From NCBI RefSeq assembly GCF_006716315.1, contig NZ_VFOV01000001.1:3240501-3304500 (forward strand): DNA of 64,000 nt, read 5' to 3'. This stretch comes from Nocardioides albertanoniae. Its GTDB lineage: Bacteria > Actinomycetota > Actinomycetes > Propionibacteriales > Nocardioidaceae. Numbering within the stretch: position 1 is the stretch's first letter; each line of letters starts with the position of its first letter. A program made the translations under genes and the position numbers. Shown here piece by piece: positions 1 to 8,340 of the stretch. The notes beneath the pieces were generated by a model. That model was not told the DNA's origin, did no database searches, and saw nothing but the letters and a program-made list of their open reading frames with translations.

Positions 1-518
1 AGCGCGGCGCCGCCGGCCCAGTAGAGGGCACCGCTGCCGCCGAGCAGGTGCGGCCCGAAGTCGCGGATGAACGAGAGGCGGTCGGAGGCCGGGGTGATGC
101 CCTCGGCGTCGGCCATCGAGGGATGCAGCGCGACCGCGCCGAACCCGAGCGCGACCACCGTCTGCCCGACGATCTTCGCGCGCCCCCGCAGCCCGAGGTT
201 GCGCTGCATGAAGACCTTGATGAAGTCGTCGACGAAGCCGACCAGCGCCATACCGACGAGCAGGAAGATCAGCAGGTACGCCGTCGCGCTGGGCGGGCGC
301 CCCGTGATCAGCATCGATGCGAAGAAGCCGCCGACCACCGAGAGCACGATCGCGACCCCGCCCATCGTGGGAGTGCCCCGCTTGACGAAGTGGGTCGTCG
401 GGCCGTCCTCGCGGATCGGCTGGCCATAGCCGAGCCGCGTGAACTGGAGGATCGCGAACCGGGTGCCGACCAACGAGAGCAACAGCGCGATGCCCCCGCT
501 CAGCAGGATCGCTCTCAT
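1..518 (-). CDS. mraY: MraY, phospho-N-acetylmuramoyl-pentapeptide-transferase (partial)
   Basis: This gene enters from the left edge, so only the N-terminal 172 codons are present (start ATG at 518). MraY is the integral membrane enzyme that transfers phospho-MurNAc-pentapeptide to undecaprenyl phosphate to make lipid I. The translation starts MRAILLSGGIALLLSL and contains the family motifs GPTTHFVKRGTPTMGG and LVGFVDDFIKV; the aspartate pair in the latter belongs to the Mg/polyprenyl-phosphate site. Several hydrophobic helices are visible. It follows murE on the same strand after a 187-bp gap that holds no gene. In the usual actinobacterial order murF would lie in this gap. Confidence 0.96.
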   Translation of the reverse strand, partial: MRAILLSGGIALLLSLVGTRFAILQFTRLGYGQPIREDGPTTHFVKRGTPTMGGVAIVLSVVGGFFASMLITGRPPSATAYLLIFLLVGMALVGFVDDFIKVFMQRNLGLRGRAKIVGQTVVALGFGAVALHPSMADAEGITPASDRLSFIRDFGPHLLGGSGALYWAGGAA

Positions 519-705
519 CTCAGCCTGGCGCCTTCCTGTGCCCTGTCGTCACATGTGGCCACTGCTCGTCGCCGGTCGGTGCCTGCCGGAGACCCGTGCG
601 ATACCTGTACGGAGCACGGTGTCGGCACCTGCTGCCTCATTGTGGCCCACAGGCCCTCCCGAACTGCGCAACCGCGCCGTGCCAGCCCGTCGCTCGGGCC
701 TTCGG

Positions 706-2262
706 TCACTGCTTCGCGATCGCCTCACGGGCGACCTCGCGGTCGTCGAACGGATGCGTGACGCCCTCGATCTCCTGACCGGTCTCGTGCCCCTTGCCGG
801 CGACGACGACGATGTCGCCGGGCTCGGCCAGCTCGATCGCGCGCCCGATCGCGGCCCGCCTGTCGCCGATCTCCTCGACGATCGCGCGAGCACCGGTGGT
901 GCCCTCCAGCACCTGGCGCCTGATGCTCGCCGGGTCTTCGGTGCGAGGGTTGTCGTCGGTGACGATCACGTGGTCGGCCAGGCGTGCGCTGATCTCCCCC
1001 ATGATCGGACGCTTGCCGGAGTCGCGGTCTCCCCCGGCACCGATCACCGCGATCAGCTTCGACTCGGTCAGCGGCCGCAGCGTGCCGAGCGCGGCCTCGA
1101 CGGCATCTGGCTTGTGCGCATAGTCGACGACGACGGTGAACGGCTGTCCGGCGTCGACCCGCTCGAGCCGTCCCGGCACACCCGACCCCTGGGTGAGGGC
1201 GGCGGCCGCGCTGCGTACGACCTCGGTCGATGCCCGCTCACCGGGGGCGGCGTAGGCATGGTGGATGCTCGCCAGCGCGGCGAGGGTGTTGCTCACGTTG
1301 TAGTCGCCGGCCAGCGGGCTGGCGGCCGGGAGCTCGAGGCCGTCGGGGCCGTGGACGACGAAGCTCGAGCCGTCGGGACGCAGCTCGATGCCCGAGACGT
1401 GCCAGTCGGCGGACTCCTCGTGCAGGGCATAGGTGACGACGGGGATGCTCGCCTCCTCGGCCAGCCGGCGCCCGTGCTCGTCGTCGATGTTGACGATGCC
1501 CATCCGCGCCCGCTCGGGGGTGAACAGCGCGGCCTTCGCCTGGAAGTAGTCCTCGACCGTGTCGTGGAAGTCGAGGTGGTCGCGGCCGAGGTTGAGGAAG
1601 ACCGCGACGTCGAAGACGACTCCGTCGACGCGCCCCATCACCAGCGCGTGGGAGGAGACCTCCATCGCGCAGGCCTCGGTGTCCTCCTCCACCATGCGGG
1701 CGAAGAGCCCGTGCAGATCGGGTGCCTCGGGCGTGGTCAACGGCGTCTTCACGTCGTGTCCGCCGATCCGGGTGCCGACCGTGCCGATGACGCCGGCAGC
1801 GTGGCCGGCCTCGAGCAGCGCGCTCTCGGCCAGGCGGGTGGTCGTCGTCTTGCCCTGGGTGCCGGTCACGCCGATCAACCGGAGCCTGCTCGACGGGTCG
1901 CCGTAGACGCGGGCCGAGAGCGCCCCGAGCACCTTGCGCGGCTGGTCGGCGAGCAGCGTCGGCACCTCGATGCGCTGAGCCTCGAGCTGGGCGGCACCGG
2001 CAGCATCGGTGAGCACCGCCACCGCCCCGGCCTCGAGTGCGCCGGCGGCATAGGTGGCGCCGTGCGCCCGGCTGCCGGGGAGTGCGGCGTAGAGGTCGCC
2101 CGGCATCACTCGCTGGGAGCTCAAGCTCACCCCGGTGACGCTGGCCTCGCCACGCAGCTCCAGGTCGAGCTCGGCGGCCAGGTCGCTCAGTGTCACCGGC
2201 TCGGTCACCTTCGGGCGGGTCGGGCTCGTCGGGCCCGCCGTCTTCTCGTACGCACTGCTCAC
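706..2262 (-). CDS. murE: MurE, UDP-N-acetylmuramyl-tripeptide synthetase
   Basis: Cytoplasmic Mur ligase that adds the third amino acid, a diaminopimelate in most actinobacteria, to UDP-MurNAc-L-Ala-D-Glu using ATP. The 518 aa are full length for the family. The ATP loop is GVTGTQGKTT at residues 131-140. The lysine expected to be carbamylated lies in YFQAKAALF (K243). The diaminopimelate-recognition motif DNPR is at 437-440 (TDDNPRTED), and the C-terminal domain has VVAGKGHE. The start is GTG. Upstream on the same strand is a strong hairpin and then the MFS gene, so murE may need its own promoter or depend on readthrough. Downstream is mraY, not murF. The identification is secure. Confidence 0.96.
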   Translation of the reverse strand: MSSAYEKTAGPTSPTRPKVTEPVTLSDLAAELDLELRGEASVTGVSLSSQRVMPGDLYAALPGSRAHGATYAAGALEAGAVAVLTDAAGAAQLEAQRIEVPTLLADQPRKVLGALSARVYGDPSSRLRLIGVTGTQGKTTTTRLAESALLEAGHAAGVIGTVGTRIGGHDVKTPLTTPEAPDLHGLFARMVEEDTEACAMEVSSHALVMGRVDGVVFDVAVFLNLGRDHLDFHDTVEDYFQAKAALFTPERARMGIVNIDDEHGRRLAEEASIPVVTYALHEESADWHVSGIELRPDGSSFVVHGPDGLELPAASPLAGDYNVSNTLAALASIHHAYAAPGERASTEVVRSAAAALTQGSGVPGRLERVDAGQPFTVVVDYAHKPDAVEAALGTLRPLTESKLIAVIGAGGDRDSGKRPIMGEISARLADHVIVTDDNPRTEDPASIRRQVLEGTTGARAIVEEIGDRRAAIGRAIELAEPGDIVVVAGKGHETGQEIEGVTHPFDDREVAREAIAKQ

Positions 2263-2274
2263 CTGCCGAAGGCT

Positions 2275-2309
2275 ATCGGCCCGGCAGGACCAGGTCCCGC
2301 CGGGCCGAT
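2275..2309 (-). terminator. Hairpin between the MFS gene and murE
   Basis: An 11-bp perfect inverted repeat (2275-2285 with 2299-2309) encloses a second small inverted repeat, GGACC/GGTCC. It lies 13 bp past the stop of the MFS gene and just before murE, so it may end or attenuate the marR-MFS transcript inside the cell-wall cluster. No U-tract follows, which is common in actinobacterial terminators. Confidence 0.6.
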
Positions 2310-2322
2310 CCCAGGCGTGGCG

Positions 2323-4038
2323 TCAGGCGTGGCGCAGCTGTGTCAGCGCCGCTGCGCTCAGCTCGCGCGGCTGCTCACCAGGCACGACGAGCACGACCGG
2401 CACGCTGGCGTTGGCGACCACCGCGGAGGTGATCGAGCCGTCGGCGAGCTGGGCGGCGCGGCCACGGGGCGAGGAGCCGAGCGCGATCGTCCGGGCGCGG
2501 GTCTCGGTGGCATACCGAGCCAGCTCCACACCGGCGCTCGCGTGGTCGCCGACGCTGTGGAGCACCAGGCCAGTCGCGCTCATGCCACGAGCGCCGAGGC
2601 GGTCGAGGTGGGCGCGTACGGTCGCGGCCGCCGCCTCCGGCTCCTCGGCGTCGATCGCCTGCTCCTCGATCACGTCGGTCTCACGGACGTGGACCACCTC
2701 CAGCGGCGCGCCCTCGGCGGCAGCCATCTCGGCGGCCCGGTCGACGACCTCGTCGGCGTCGGGCGTGGCGCCGACGGCGACCAGCACCGGGCGTCCCTCG
2801 CCACGCACCGGGCCGACCGGCTCCAGCGTGGGCGTGACCGGCTCCGCGGCCTCCCCCGACTCGGCGGCCTTGATCAGCTGGTGACCGCTGGCCAGCACCG
2901 GGATCGCGACCAGGAAGGCAGCAGCGCCGACGTAGAAGGCCACGGACTGGTCGGTGGCCTCGGCGATCTTGCCGGCGGCGAACGGGGCCAGCCCGCCACC
3001 GATGAAGCGTACGAACCCGTAGGCCGAGGAGGCGATCGGCCGCTCCACCGGCGAGACGAGCATGACCGCCTGGGTGGTGAGCGTGTTGTTGAGACCGACG
3101 AAGATGCCCGACAGGATCACCGCGCCCATCACCACCGGCGGCGAGGAGACGCCCAGACCGATGACGGTCAGCAGGATGCCGAGGCCGAGCAGGTTGACGT
3201 AGAGGGTCGGTGCCGTGCCGAAGCGTCGCTGTGCCCACGGCGCGCCCCACACGGCGAAGATCGCGACCAGGATGCCCCAGGCGAAGAAGACCCAGCCGAG
3301 CTGCAGCGGGTCGTGCAGCTGCATCGGGTAGGGCGCGTAGCCGAGCAGGGTGAAGAAGCCCCAGTTGTAGAGCAGCGCCATCATGCCCATCGTCAGCAGG
3401 CCGCGGTGGCGCAGCGCCGCCAACGGAGCGACCAGGGAGACCTTCTTCTCCGGCTTCGGTGTGGGCGGGAGGAAGAACAGGGTCGCGATCAGCGCGATCG
3501 CCATGAGCGCGGAGACCCCGAAGAACGGTCCGCGCCAGGAGATGCCGCCGAGCACTCCGCCCAGGAGCGGGCCGACGGCGATGCCGAGGCCGAGCGCGGT
3601 CTCGTAGAGGATGATCGCCCCCGAGAACCCACCGCTGGCCGAGGCCACGATCACGGCGAGGCTGGTGGAGATGAACAGTGCGTTGCCCAGGCCCCAGCCG
3701 GCCCGGAAGCCGACGATGCCGTCGACGCCACCGGCGGTGCCGGCCAGCCCGGCGAACCCGACGATGAGCACCAGGCCGAGGATCAGCGTCCACTTGGCGC
3801 CGATCCTGCTCGAGACCCAGCCGACGCCGATCATCGCCACGGCGGTCACCACGAGATAGCTGGTGAACAGCAGCGACACCTGCGCCGGCGTGGCCTCCAG
3901 CTCCTCGGCGAGCACCGGCAGGATCGGGTCGACGAGCCCGATGCCCATGAAGGACACCACGCACGCGAACGCGACCGCCCACACGGCACGAGGTTGCTTG
4001 AACGGACTGACGGCAGCTGCCCCGGAGTGGGAGCTCAT
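2323..4038 (-). CDS. MFS drug-efflux-type transporter with C-terminal universal stress (UspA) domain
   Basis: A fusion of 571 aa. Residues 15-385 or so form a 12-helix major facilitator of the drug:proton antiporter kind (FMGIGLVDPILPVLAEEL in helix 1; GWVSSRIGAKWTLILGLV, the helix 2-3 loop). About 140 further residues form a UspA-like domain (PVLVAVGATPDADEVVDRA, then IALGSSPRGRAAQL resembling the G-x(2)-G-x(9)-G(S/T) nucleotide motif, ending VPVVLVVP). I place the start at ATG 4038 because AGAGGAAA lies 6 nt upstream; a longer reading from 4083 lacks this. It follows marR by 54 bp and is probably co-transcribed and controlled by it. The substrate is unknown. The cassette is foreign to the usual dcw order. 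Confidence 0.88.
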   Translation of the reverse strand: MSSHSGAAAVSPFKQPRAVWAVAFACVVSFMGIGLVDPILPVLAEELEATPAQVSLLFTSYLVVTAVAMIGVGWVSSRIGAKWTLILGLVLIVGFAGLAGTAGGVDGIVGFRAGWGLGNALFISTSLAVIVASASGGFSGAIILYETALGLGIAVGPLLGGVLGGISWRGPFFGVSALMAIALIATLFFLPPTPKPEKKVSLVAPLAALRHRGLLTMGMMALLYNWGFFTLLGYAPYPMQLHDPLQLGWVFFAWGILVAIFAVWGAPWAQRRFGTAPTLYVNLLGLGILLTVIGLGVSSPPVVMGAVILSGIFVGLNNTLTTQAVMLVSPVERPIASSAYGFVRFIGGGLAPFAAGKIAEATDQSVAFYVGAAAFLVAIPVLASGHQLIKAAESGEAAEPVTPTLEPVGPVRGEGRPVLVAVGATPDADEVVDRAAEMAAAEGAPLEVVHVRETDVIEEQAIDAEEPEAAAATVRAHLDRLGARGMSATGLVLHSVGDHASAGVELARYATETRARTIALGSSPRGRAAQLADGSITSAVVANASVPVVLVVPGEQPRELSAAALTQLRHA

Positions 4039-4092
4039 TGCTTTCCTCTTCTCACTACGATCTTTCGTACGCGTCGCCGGCATGCGGGCGCG

Positions 4093-4527
4093 TCAGGACT
4101 CGAGCACGACCTCGGCCAGCCGGTCGAGGGCCGGCAGCGCGGCGGCGATGGCGGCACGGTCTTCTGCGGAGACCCGCGCCAGGGCGCCGTCGAGGACGCC
4201 GGCACGCTGACGGCGTCTGGCGGCGAGCACCTCTCGCCCGGCGTCGGTGACCTCGACCAGCACCGCGCGCCGGTCGGCGTCGTCGGCGACCCGGGCGAGC
4301 ATCCCCTGCCGGGTGAGCCGGTTGACCAGCTGCGTCATCGCCGGCTGGGAGACCCCGGCGACCCGCGCCAGCTCGGTCACCCGCTGCGGACCGGTGCGGG
4401 CGAGCCCCGCCAGCACCGCGGCCGCCGTCGGCGAGACGTCGCCCGCGGTCGACACCTCCCGCACCAGTCGCACCACCTTCTCGAGCGCGAGCGACAGGTC
4501 ATGTCCGGATGCTGGTGTCGTGCTCAC
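4093..4527 (-). CDS. MarR-family transcriptional regulator
   Basis: A 144-aa winged-helix repressor of the MarR family. The winged-helix core (residues 40-95) includes VTELARVAGVSQPAMTQLV, the recognition region, followed by the wing sequence LARVADDADRRAVLVEVTDAG, very typical of the family. It precedes the MFS/Usp gene and should control it. The start is GTG at 4527; no Shine-Dalgarno is present, but TATGTT sits exactly 6 nt upstream, so the mRNA may be leaderless. A perfect 20-bp palindrome overlaps this -10 hexamer (see operator), which points to autorepression. The inducer is not predictable from sequence. Confidence 0.93.
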   Translation of the reverse strand: MSTTPASGHDLSLALEKVVRLVREVSTAGDVSPTAAAVLAGLARTGPQRVTELARVAGVSQPAMTQLVNRLTRQGMLARVADDADRRAVLVEVTDAGREVLAARRRQRAGVLDGALARVSAEDRAAIAAALPALDRLAEVVLES

Positions 4528-4535
4528 CAGATAAA

Positions 4536-4555
4536 CATAACATACCTATGTTATG
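4536..4555 (-). promoter_or_regulatory. MarR operator overlapping the marR promoter
   Basis: A perfect inverted repeat CATAACATA-CC-TATGTTATG, AT-rich in a GC-rich setting. The -10 hexamer TATGTT (4534-4539) overlaps the gene-proximal end of the palindrome, and the GTG start follows 6 nt later. Size and position fit a MarR dimer site that blocks RNA polymerase. The site is seen directly; binding by the adjacent MarR is inferred. Confidence 0.8.
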
Positions 4556-4595
4556 CATTCGACCTGCGGTCGAGATCAGTCGACCTGGCCCGAGA

Positions 4596-6431
4596 TCACC
4601 AGCCGGTCGGGATCTTCGAGGGCTCGGTGCCGGTCGGCGGGACGCCGTAGCGGCGCAGCGCGAACGACATGACCTTGGAGAAGACCGGGCCGGTGACGGT
4701 GCCGCCACCGCCGCCGTTGCCGGGGTTGTGGATGGCGACGTAGACGGTGAACCGCGGGTCGTCACTGGGGGCGAAGCCGCCGAAGGACACGGTGGTGGTG
4801 CCGTCGTAGCACTTGCACTCGGAGTTGACGCGCTGTGCGGTGCCGGTCTTGCCGGAGACGCGGTAGCCCGGGACGGCGGCCTGCTTCGCGGTGCCGTTGA
4901 CCGGGTCGTTGATGACCCGCTCCATCATCTGCGCGGTCTCGGAGGCGGCCTTGTCGGAGACCACCCGCGTGCGCTGGGCGGTGTCGGTGCCGACCTCGAT
5001 GCCGGAGTTGTTGGTGGCCTTCCCGGCGATCAGGCTCGGGTCGATGCGTACGCCGCCGTTGGCGATCGTGTTGAGCGCCGCGGTCATCTGCACCGCGTTG
5101 ACCGAGATGGACTGGCCGAAGTCGATGCGGTCCTCGTTGGCCGCGGTCCAGACCTCGGGGGCGGCGAGCAGACCGGCCGACTCGGTGTCGAGCCCGATGC
5201 CGGTGCGCTTGCCCTGGCCGAAGGCCGAGAGATAGTCGCGCAGCTGGCCGTCGGCGTACTTGTTGGCGGCCATCACGGTGCCGATGTTGGACGACTTCGC
5301 GATCACACCGGCGAGGGTGAGCTTCTCGATGCCGTGCTCGTACCAGTCGTGGATGTCGGCGTCGCCCGACTTGTAGGAGCCCGGAACCCGCAGCTTCGTC
5401 TTCGGCGAGACGAGGCCCTGGTCGAGCAGACCGGCGACGGTGAGCACCTTCTGCACCGAGCCCGGCTCGTAGACGTTGGAGAGGGCGTTGCTGCCGCGCA
5501 GCGCCTTCGGCGAGGCCGCCGGGTCGCGCGCGTCGAAGGTCGGGTAGTCGGCGAGGCTCAGGATCTCGCCGGTCTTGGTGTCCATGACGACCGCCATCCC
5601 CGACTCCGCACGCGACTTCTGTACGGCGTCCATCAGCGTCTGCTGCACGTAGTACTGCAGGTCGCGGTCGATGGTGAGGCTCAGGTCGTGGCCGTCGACG
5701 GGGTCGACGCGGTTGTTGGTGCCCAGCGGCATCCGGGTGCCGCTGACCGGGCTGGTCGCGTCGTACTCGGCGTGGCCGTCCTTGCCGGCCAGGTGCTTGT
5801 CGAAGCCGGCCTCGAGGCCGGCCAGCGGGCCGTCGTTGCCGAGGAAGCCGACCAGGTTGGCCGCGACGTCACCGCTGGGGTAGTTGCGCAGCGGGTCGCG
5901 GCTGGTCCACAGCCCCTGGTAGCCCTCCTTGCCCGCCTTCTCCACGGCGGCGGTCGCCTGGGTCGCGGGCACCTGACGCTTGATGTACTGGAACCGGCTG
6001 CCGTCCTTGCGCAGCTTGGTCAGCGCCGAGGCGTAGTCGACGCCGAGCTCCTTGGCCAGGAACGCCGCGATCGCCGGCGCGTCCTTCTTGGTCTGCTTCG
6101 GGTCGGCGAGCACCATCAGCCCGTCGGAGGAGTCGGCGAGCGCCTCGCCGTCACGGTCGAGGATCTCGCCGCGCTCGGCCGGCAGCACGACATCGACGAC
6201 GTTCTCGGCCGCCGCCATCGCGGCGTACGAGTGCGGGTCGATGCCCTGCAGCTGCACGAGCCGGCCGCCGAAGACCGAGAGCACCATCGCGACCAGGATG
6301 AACCCGACCCGGAGCCGGATGTGCACGGGACCACGCCGACGGACCTCGTTGCCGGCCGATCCCTTGCCCGAACCTCGGGCCGATCGCTGGGCCGGCTTCG
6401 CGGGCCTCCTGCGGAGGTTGCGCTGGGCCAT
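4596..6431 (-). CDS. ftsI: FtsI/PBP3, septal peptidoglycan transpeptidase (class B PBP)
   Basis: A 611-aa division transpeptidase anchored by one N-terminal helix (about residues 41-60) after a basic cytoplasmic tail. The dimerisation/pedestal domain follows (RGEILDRDGEALA at 87-99). The catalytic domain has all three motifs: S325 in EPGSVQKV (SxxK), SSN at 380-382 and KTGT at 528-531. No PASTA domains are present. A Cys pair, ECKCYDG near 538, lies soon after the KTG motif. The start ATG has GGGGAGG 6 nt upstream. It sits downstream of ftsL, as expected for the FtsQLB-FtsWI septal complex, and is followed by the inserted marR cassette rather than by murE. Confidence 0.96.
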   Translation of the reverse strand: MAQRNLRRRPAKPAQRSARGSGKGSAGNEVRRRGPVHIRLRVGFILVAMVLSVFGGRLVQLQGIDPHSYAAMAAAENVVDVVLPAERGEILDRDGEALADSSDGLMVLADPKQTKKDAPAIAAFLAKELGVDYASALTKLRKDGSRFQYIKRQVPATQATAAVEKAGKEGYQGLWTSRDPLRNYPSGDVAANLVGFLGNDGPLAGLEAGFDKHLAGKDGHAEYDATSPVSGTRMPLGTNNRVDPVDGHDLSLTIDRDLQYYVQQTLMDAVQKSRAESGMAVVMDTKTGEILSLADYPTFDARDPAASPKALRGSNALSNVYEPGSVQKVLTVAGLLDQGLVSPKTKLRVPGSYKSGDADIHDWYEHGIEKLTLAGVIAKSSNIGTVMAANKYADGQLRDYLSAFGQGKRTGIGLDTESAGLLAAPEVWTAANEDRIDFGQSISVNAVQMTAALNTIANGGVRIDPSLIAGKATNNSGIEVGTDTAQRTRVVSDKAASETAQMMERVINDPVNGTAKQAAVPGYRVSGKTGTAQRVNSECKCYDGTTTVSFGGFAPSDDPRFTVYVAIHNPGNGGGGGTVTGPVFSKVMSFALRRYGVPPTGTEPSKIPTGW

Positions 6432-6517
6432 CTCGGTCCTCCCCTACCCCATGTCTTCTGTGACTGGTGTTGCCAGTGTGTCCTAGCGGATCGATGCGAC
6501 CAGCCAGCGACTCGCCC

Positions 6518-7108
6518 TCAGCGAGCCTCGCCCGAGGACGTACGCTTCCGCTCCTCGGCCTTCTTCTCCTCGGCCTTCTTCTTGGCGAGCGCGGTCTCCT
6601 CGGCCTTCTTCTTGTCCTCGGCGGCCTTGCGCGTCTTCGCCTCGGCCAGCTGCACGCTGTAGGGCTTGGCGACCTTCGGGTGCAGCGGCGGCGTCGCGGA
6701 GCGGTCGGCCGCGGCCGACTCGCCCTCGACCTTCGCCTCGGGCACCCGGAGCATGGCCGCGTTCTGCGGGACGACCATGCCGAGCCCCTTCGCCTTGGCG
6801 GCGATCTTGTGCGGGTCCTCCATCTTCTTCAGCTCGCCGTCGAGGGCCTGCTCACGTGCGGCGAGCGTGGTGGCCTGCTCCTGGAGGCGCGCCTCCTGGA
6901 AGGCCGACTGCTGCATCGAGGTGTTGAAGACGAGCAGGCCGACGATGCCGCCGATCAGCAGCATCGAGACGAGCACGACGAAAGGCAGCCGCGGCGCCAT
7001 CGCCCCGGCGGGCATCGAGGCGGGGACCGCGGTGAGTCGCGTCTGGGTTGTCTCGGCCGCCTGGTCGGGGCGGCGCTCTGGCGCCTGCGGCGCGGCGGCG
7101 ATGCTCAT
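6518..7108 (-). CDS. ftsL: FtsL-like septum formation protein
   Basis: A 196-aa bitopic membrane protein. A single transmembrane helix ([20 protein letters not shown], about residues 41-60) is followed by a heptad-rich coiled coil ([20 protein letters not shown]), then [13 protein letters not shown], a pattern shared by actinobacterial FtsL. The C-terminal 40 residues are an extreme Ala/Lys/Glu run. FtsL works with FtsB/FtsQ to activate FtsWI. Sequence conservation in FtsL is low, so the call rests on topology and on its position between rsmH and ftsI. Its ATG overlaps the rsmH stop (ATGA), so translation is probably coupled. Confidence 0.87.
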   Translation of the reverse strand: MSIAAAPQAPERRPDQAAETTQTRLTAVPASMPAGAMAPRLPFVVLVSMLLIGGIVGLLVFNTSMQQSAFQEARLQEQATTLAAREQALDGELKKMEDPHKIAAKAKGLGMVVPQNAAMLRVPEAKVEGESAAADRSATPPLHPKVAKPYSVQLAEAKTRKAAEDKKKAEETALAKKKAEEKKAEERKRTSSGEAR

Positions 7109-8103
7109 CTGCTTGCTCCAGGGTTCGACTGTGCTTGGTTGTTTCGGGGCTTGGTGCGCTCCACGGCGCGCAGCCGCACCGAGGCGGCGCGCGGGTTCTC
7201 CTCGATCTCGGCCTCGTTGGCCTGCTCGGACCCACGGGTGAGCAGGCGGAAAGCGGGTTCGGCCTCCGGGGGCACGAACGGCAGGTCGGGAGGCACGTCG
7301 AGCCTGGTCACCTCGGCGAAGGCTCGCTTGGTGAGCCGGTCCTCGAGGGAGTGGTAGGACTCGACCACCACCCGGCCACCGACGCCGACCGCCTCCAACG
7401 AGTCGGGCAGGGCCTGTCGCAGCGCGCCGAGCTCGTCGTTGACCTCCATCCGCAGCGCCTGGAAGGTGCGCTTGGCCGGATGCCCACCAGTGCGCCGGGC
7501 CGGCGCCGGGATCTCCGCGTAGAGCAGCTCCACCAGCGGTGCGCTCGTCGTGAACGGCACCTTCTCGCGGCGGGCGACCACGGCGTAGGCGATCTTCTTG
7601 GCGAACTTCTCCTCGCCGTAGTCCCGCAGGATCCGGGTCAGGTCGGCGGCCGAGTAGGTGTTGAGCACGTCGGCGGCCGTCTGGCCCTGGGTGGCGTCCA
7701 TCCGCATGTCGAGCGGTGCGTCCTCGGCGTAGGCGAAGCCACGCTCGCGCTGGTCGAGCTGCATAGAGGAGACACCGAGGTCGAAGAGCACGGCCTGGAC
7801 CTCGTCGAGGCCCTGGTCGGCGACCACCTCGAGGATCTGGTCGTAGACGGCGTGGACGCCGGTCCACCGATCACCGAAACGCGCGAGCCGCTCCCCCGCT
7901 ATCGAGAGAGCGTAGGTGTCGCGATCGATGCCGATGACCCGTGCGCCGGGGATCTGCTCGAGGACCGCCTCGGTGTGGCCACCGTGGCCGGTCGTGCAGT
8001 CGACAAGGACCCCACCGTCGGCGAGCGCCGGCGCGAGCAGGTCGACGATGCGGTCGAGCATCACCGGCACGTGCTTTTGGTTCGTCACCGCCTCGACCCC
8101 CAT
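7105..8103 (-). CDS. rsmH: RsmH, 16S rRNA (cytosine(1402)-N(4))-methyltransferase
   Basis: A 332-aa SAM-dependent methyltransferase (formerly MraW) that methylates N4 of C1402 in the 16S rRNA P site. The N-terminal [13 protein letters not shown] and the SAM-binding [17 protein letters not shown] are diagnostic. ILFDLG-like [10 protein letters not shown] and [19 protein letters not shown] are also conserved. ATG at 8103 is the first possible start, since a stop lies in frame three codons upstream. A good AGGAGG lies about 30 nt upstream, too far to serve this start, so the start could be revised. A large imperfect inverted repeat fills the gap between mraZ and this gene. Confidence 0.96.
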   Translation of the reverse strand: MGVEAVTNQKHVPVMLDRIVDLLAPALADGGVLVDCTTGHGGHTEAVLEQIPGARVIGIDRDTYALSIAGERLARFGDRWTGVHAVYDQILEVVADQGLDEVQAVLFDLGVSSMQLDQRERGFAYAEDAPLDMRMDATQGQTAADVLNTYSAADLTRILRDYGEEKFAKKIAYAVVARREKVPFTTSAPLVELLYAEIPAPARRTGGHPAKRTFQALRMEVNDELGALRQALPDSLEAVGVGGRVVVESYHSLEDRLTKRAFAEVTRLDVPPDLPFVPPEAEPAFRLLTRGSEQANEAEIEENPRAASVRLRAVERTKPRNNQAQSNPGASR

Positions 8104-8167
8104 CGCACGGTTTCATCTGGTGTGGTTCTCCCGCCTCCTTTGACAGAGCCGCGGGTAGACAACGTCA

Positions 8168-8289
8168 CGAATCCGCAGAGCCAGGTCTCATGCCCGCTCC
8201 GTCACCACCGAGCGCCGTCCGGAGCCGGGGAAGGTGCCCCGGATGGCTGGATGAGTGGAGCGGGACTGAGACCTCGTCCTGCGGATCCG
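8168..8289. repeat. Large imperfect inverted repeat in the mraZ-rsmH gap
   Basis: Arms 8168-8200 and 8257-8289 are 33 nt each and match at 27 positions; the intact inner core AGGTCTCA pairs with TGAGACCT. The 56-nt loop is itself GC-rich with short inverted repeats (CCGG/CCCC blocks). In the dcw transcript this would be a long stem in the leader of rsmH, so it may attenuate or stabilise the mRNA. The 237-bp gap holds no gene. Confidence 0.75.
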
Positions 8290-8340
8290 CTGTTGACTTG
8301 TGCTGGTGTTGATATGTCGCTGTGTCGCTTTGTGGATATC

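Noticed and set aside
439..4650. Plus-strand open frame of 1403 codons antisense to murE and the MFS gene
   Set aside because: High GC makes stop-free antisense frames common. The translation is Arg/Asp/Gly-rich without any domain, while the minus strand encodes clear murE, MFS and MarR proteins.
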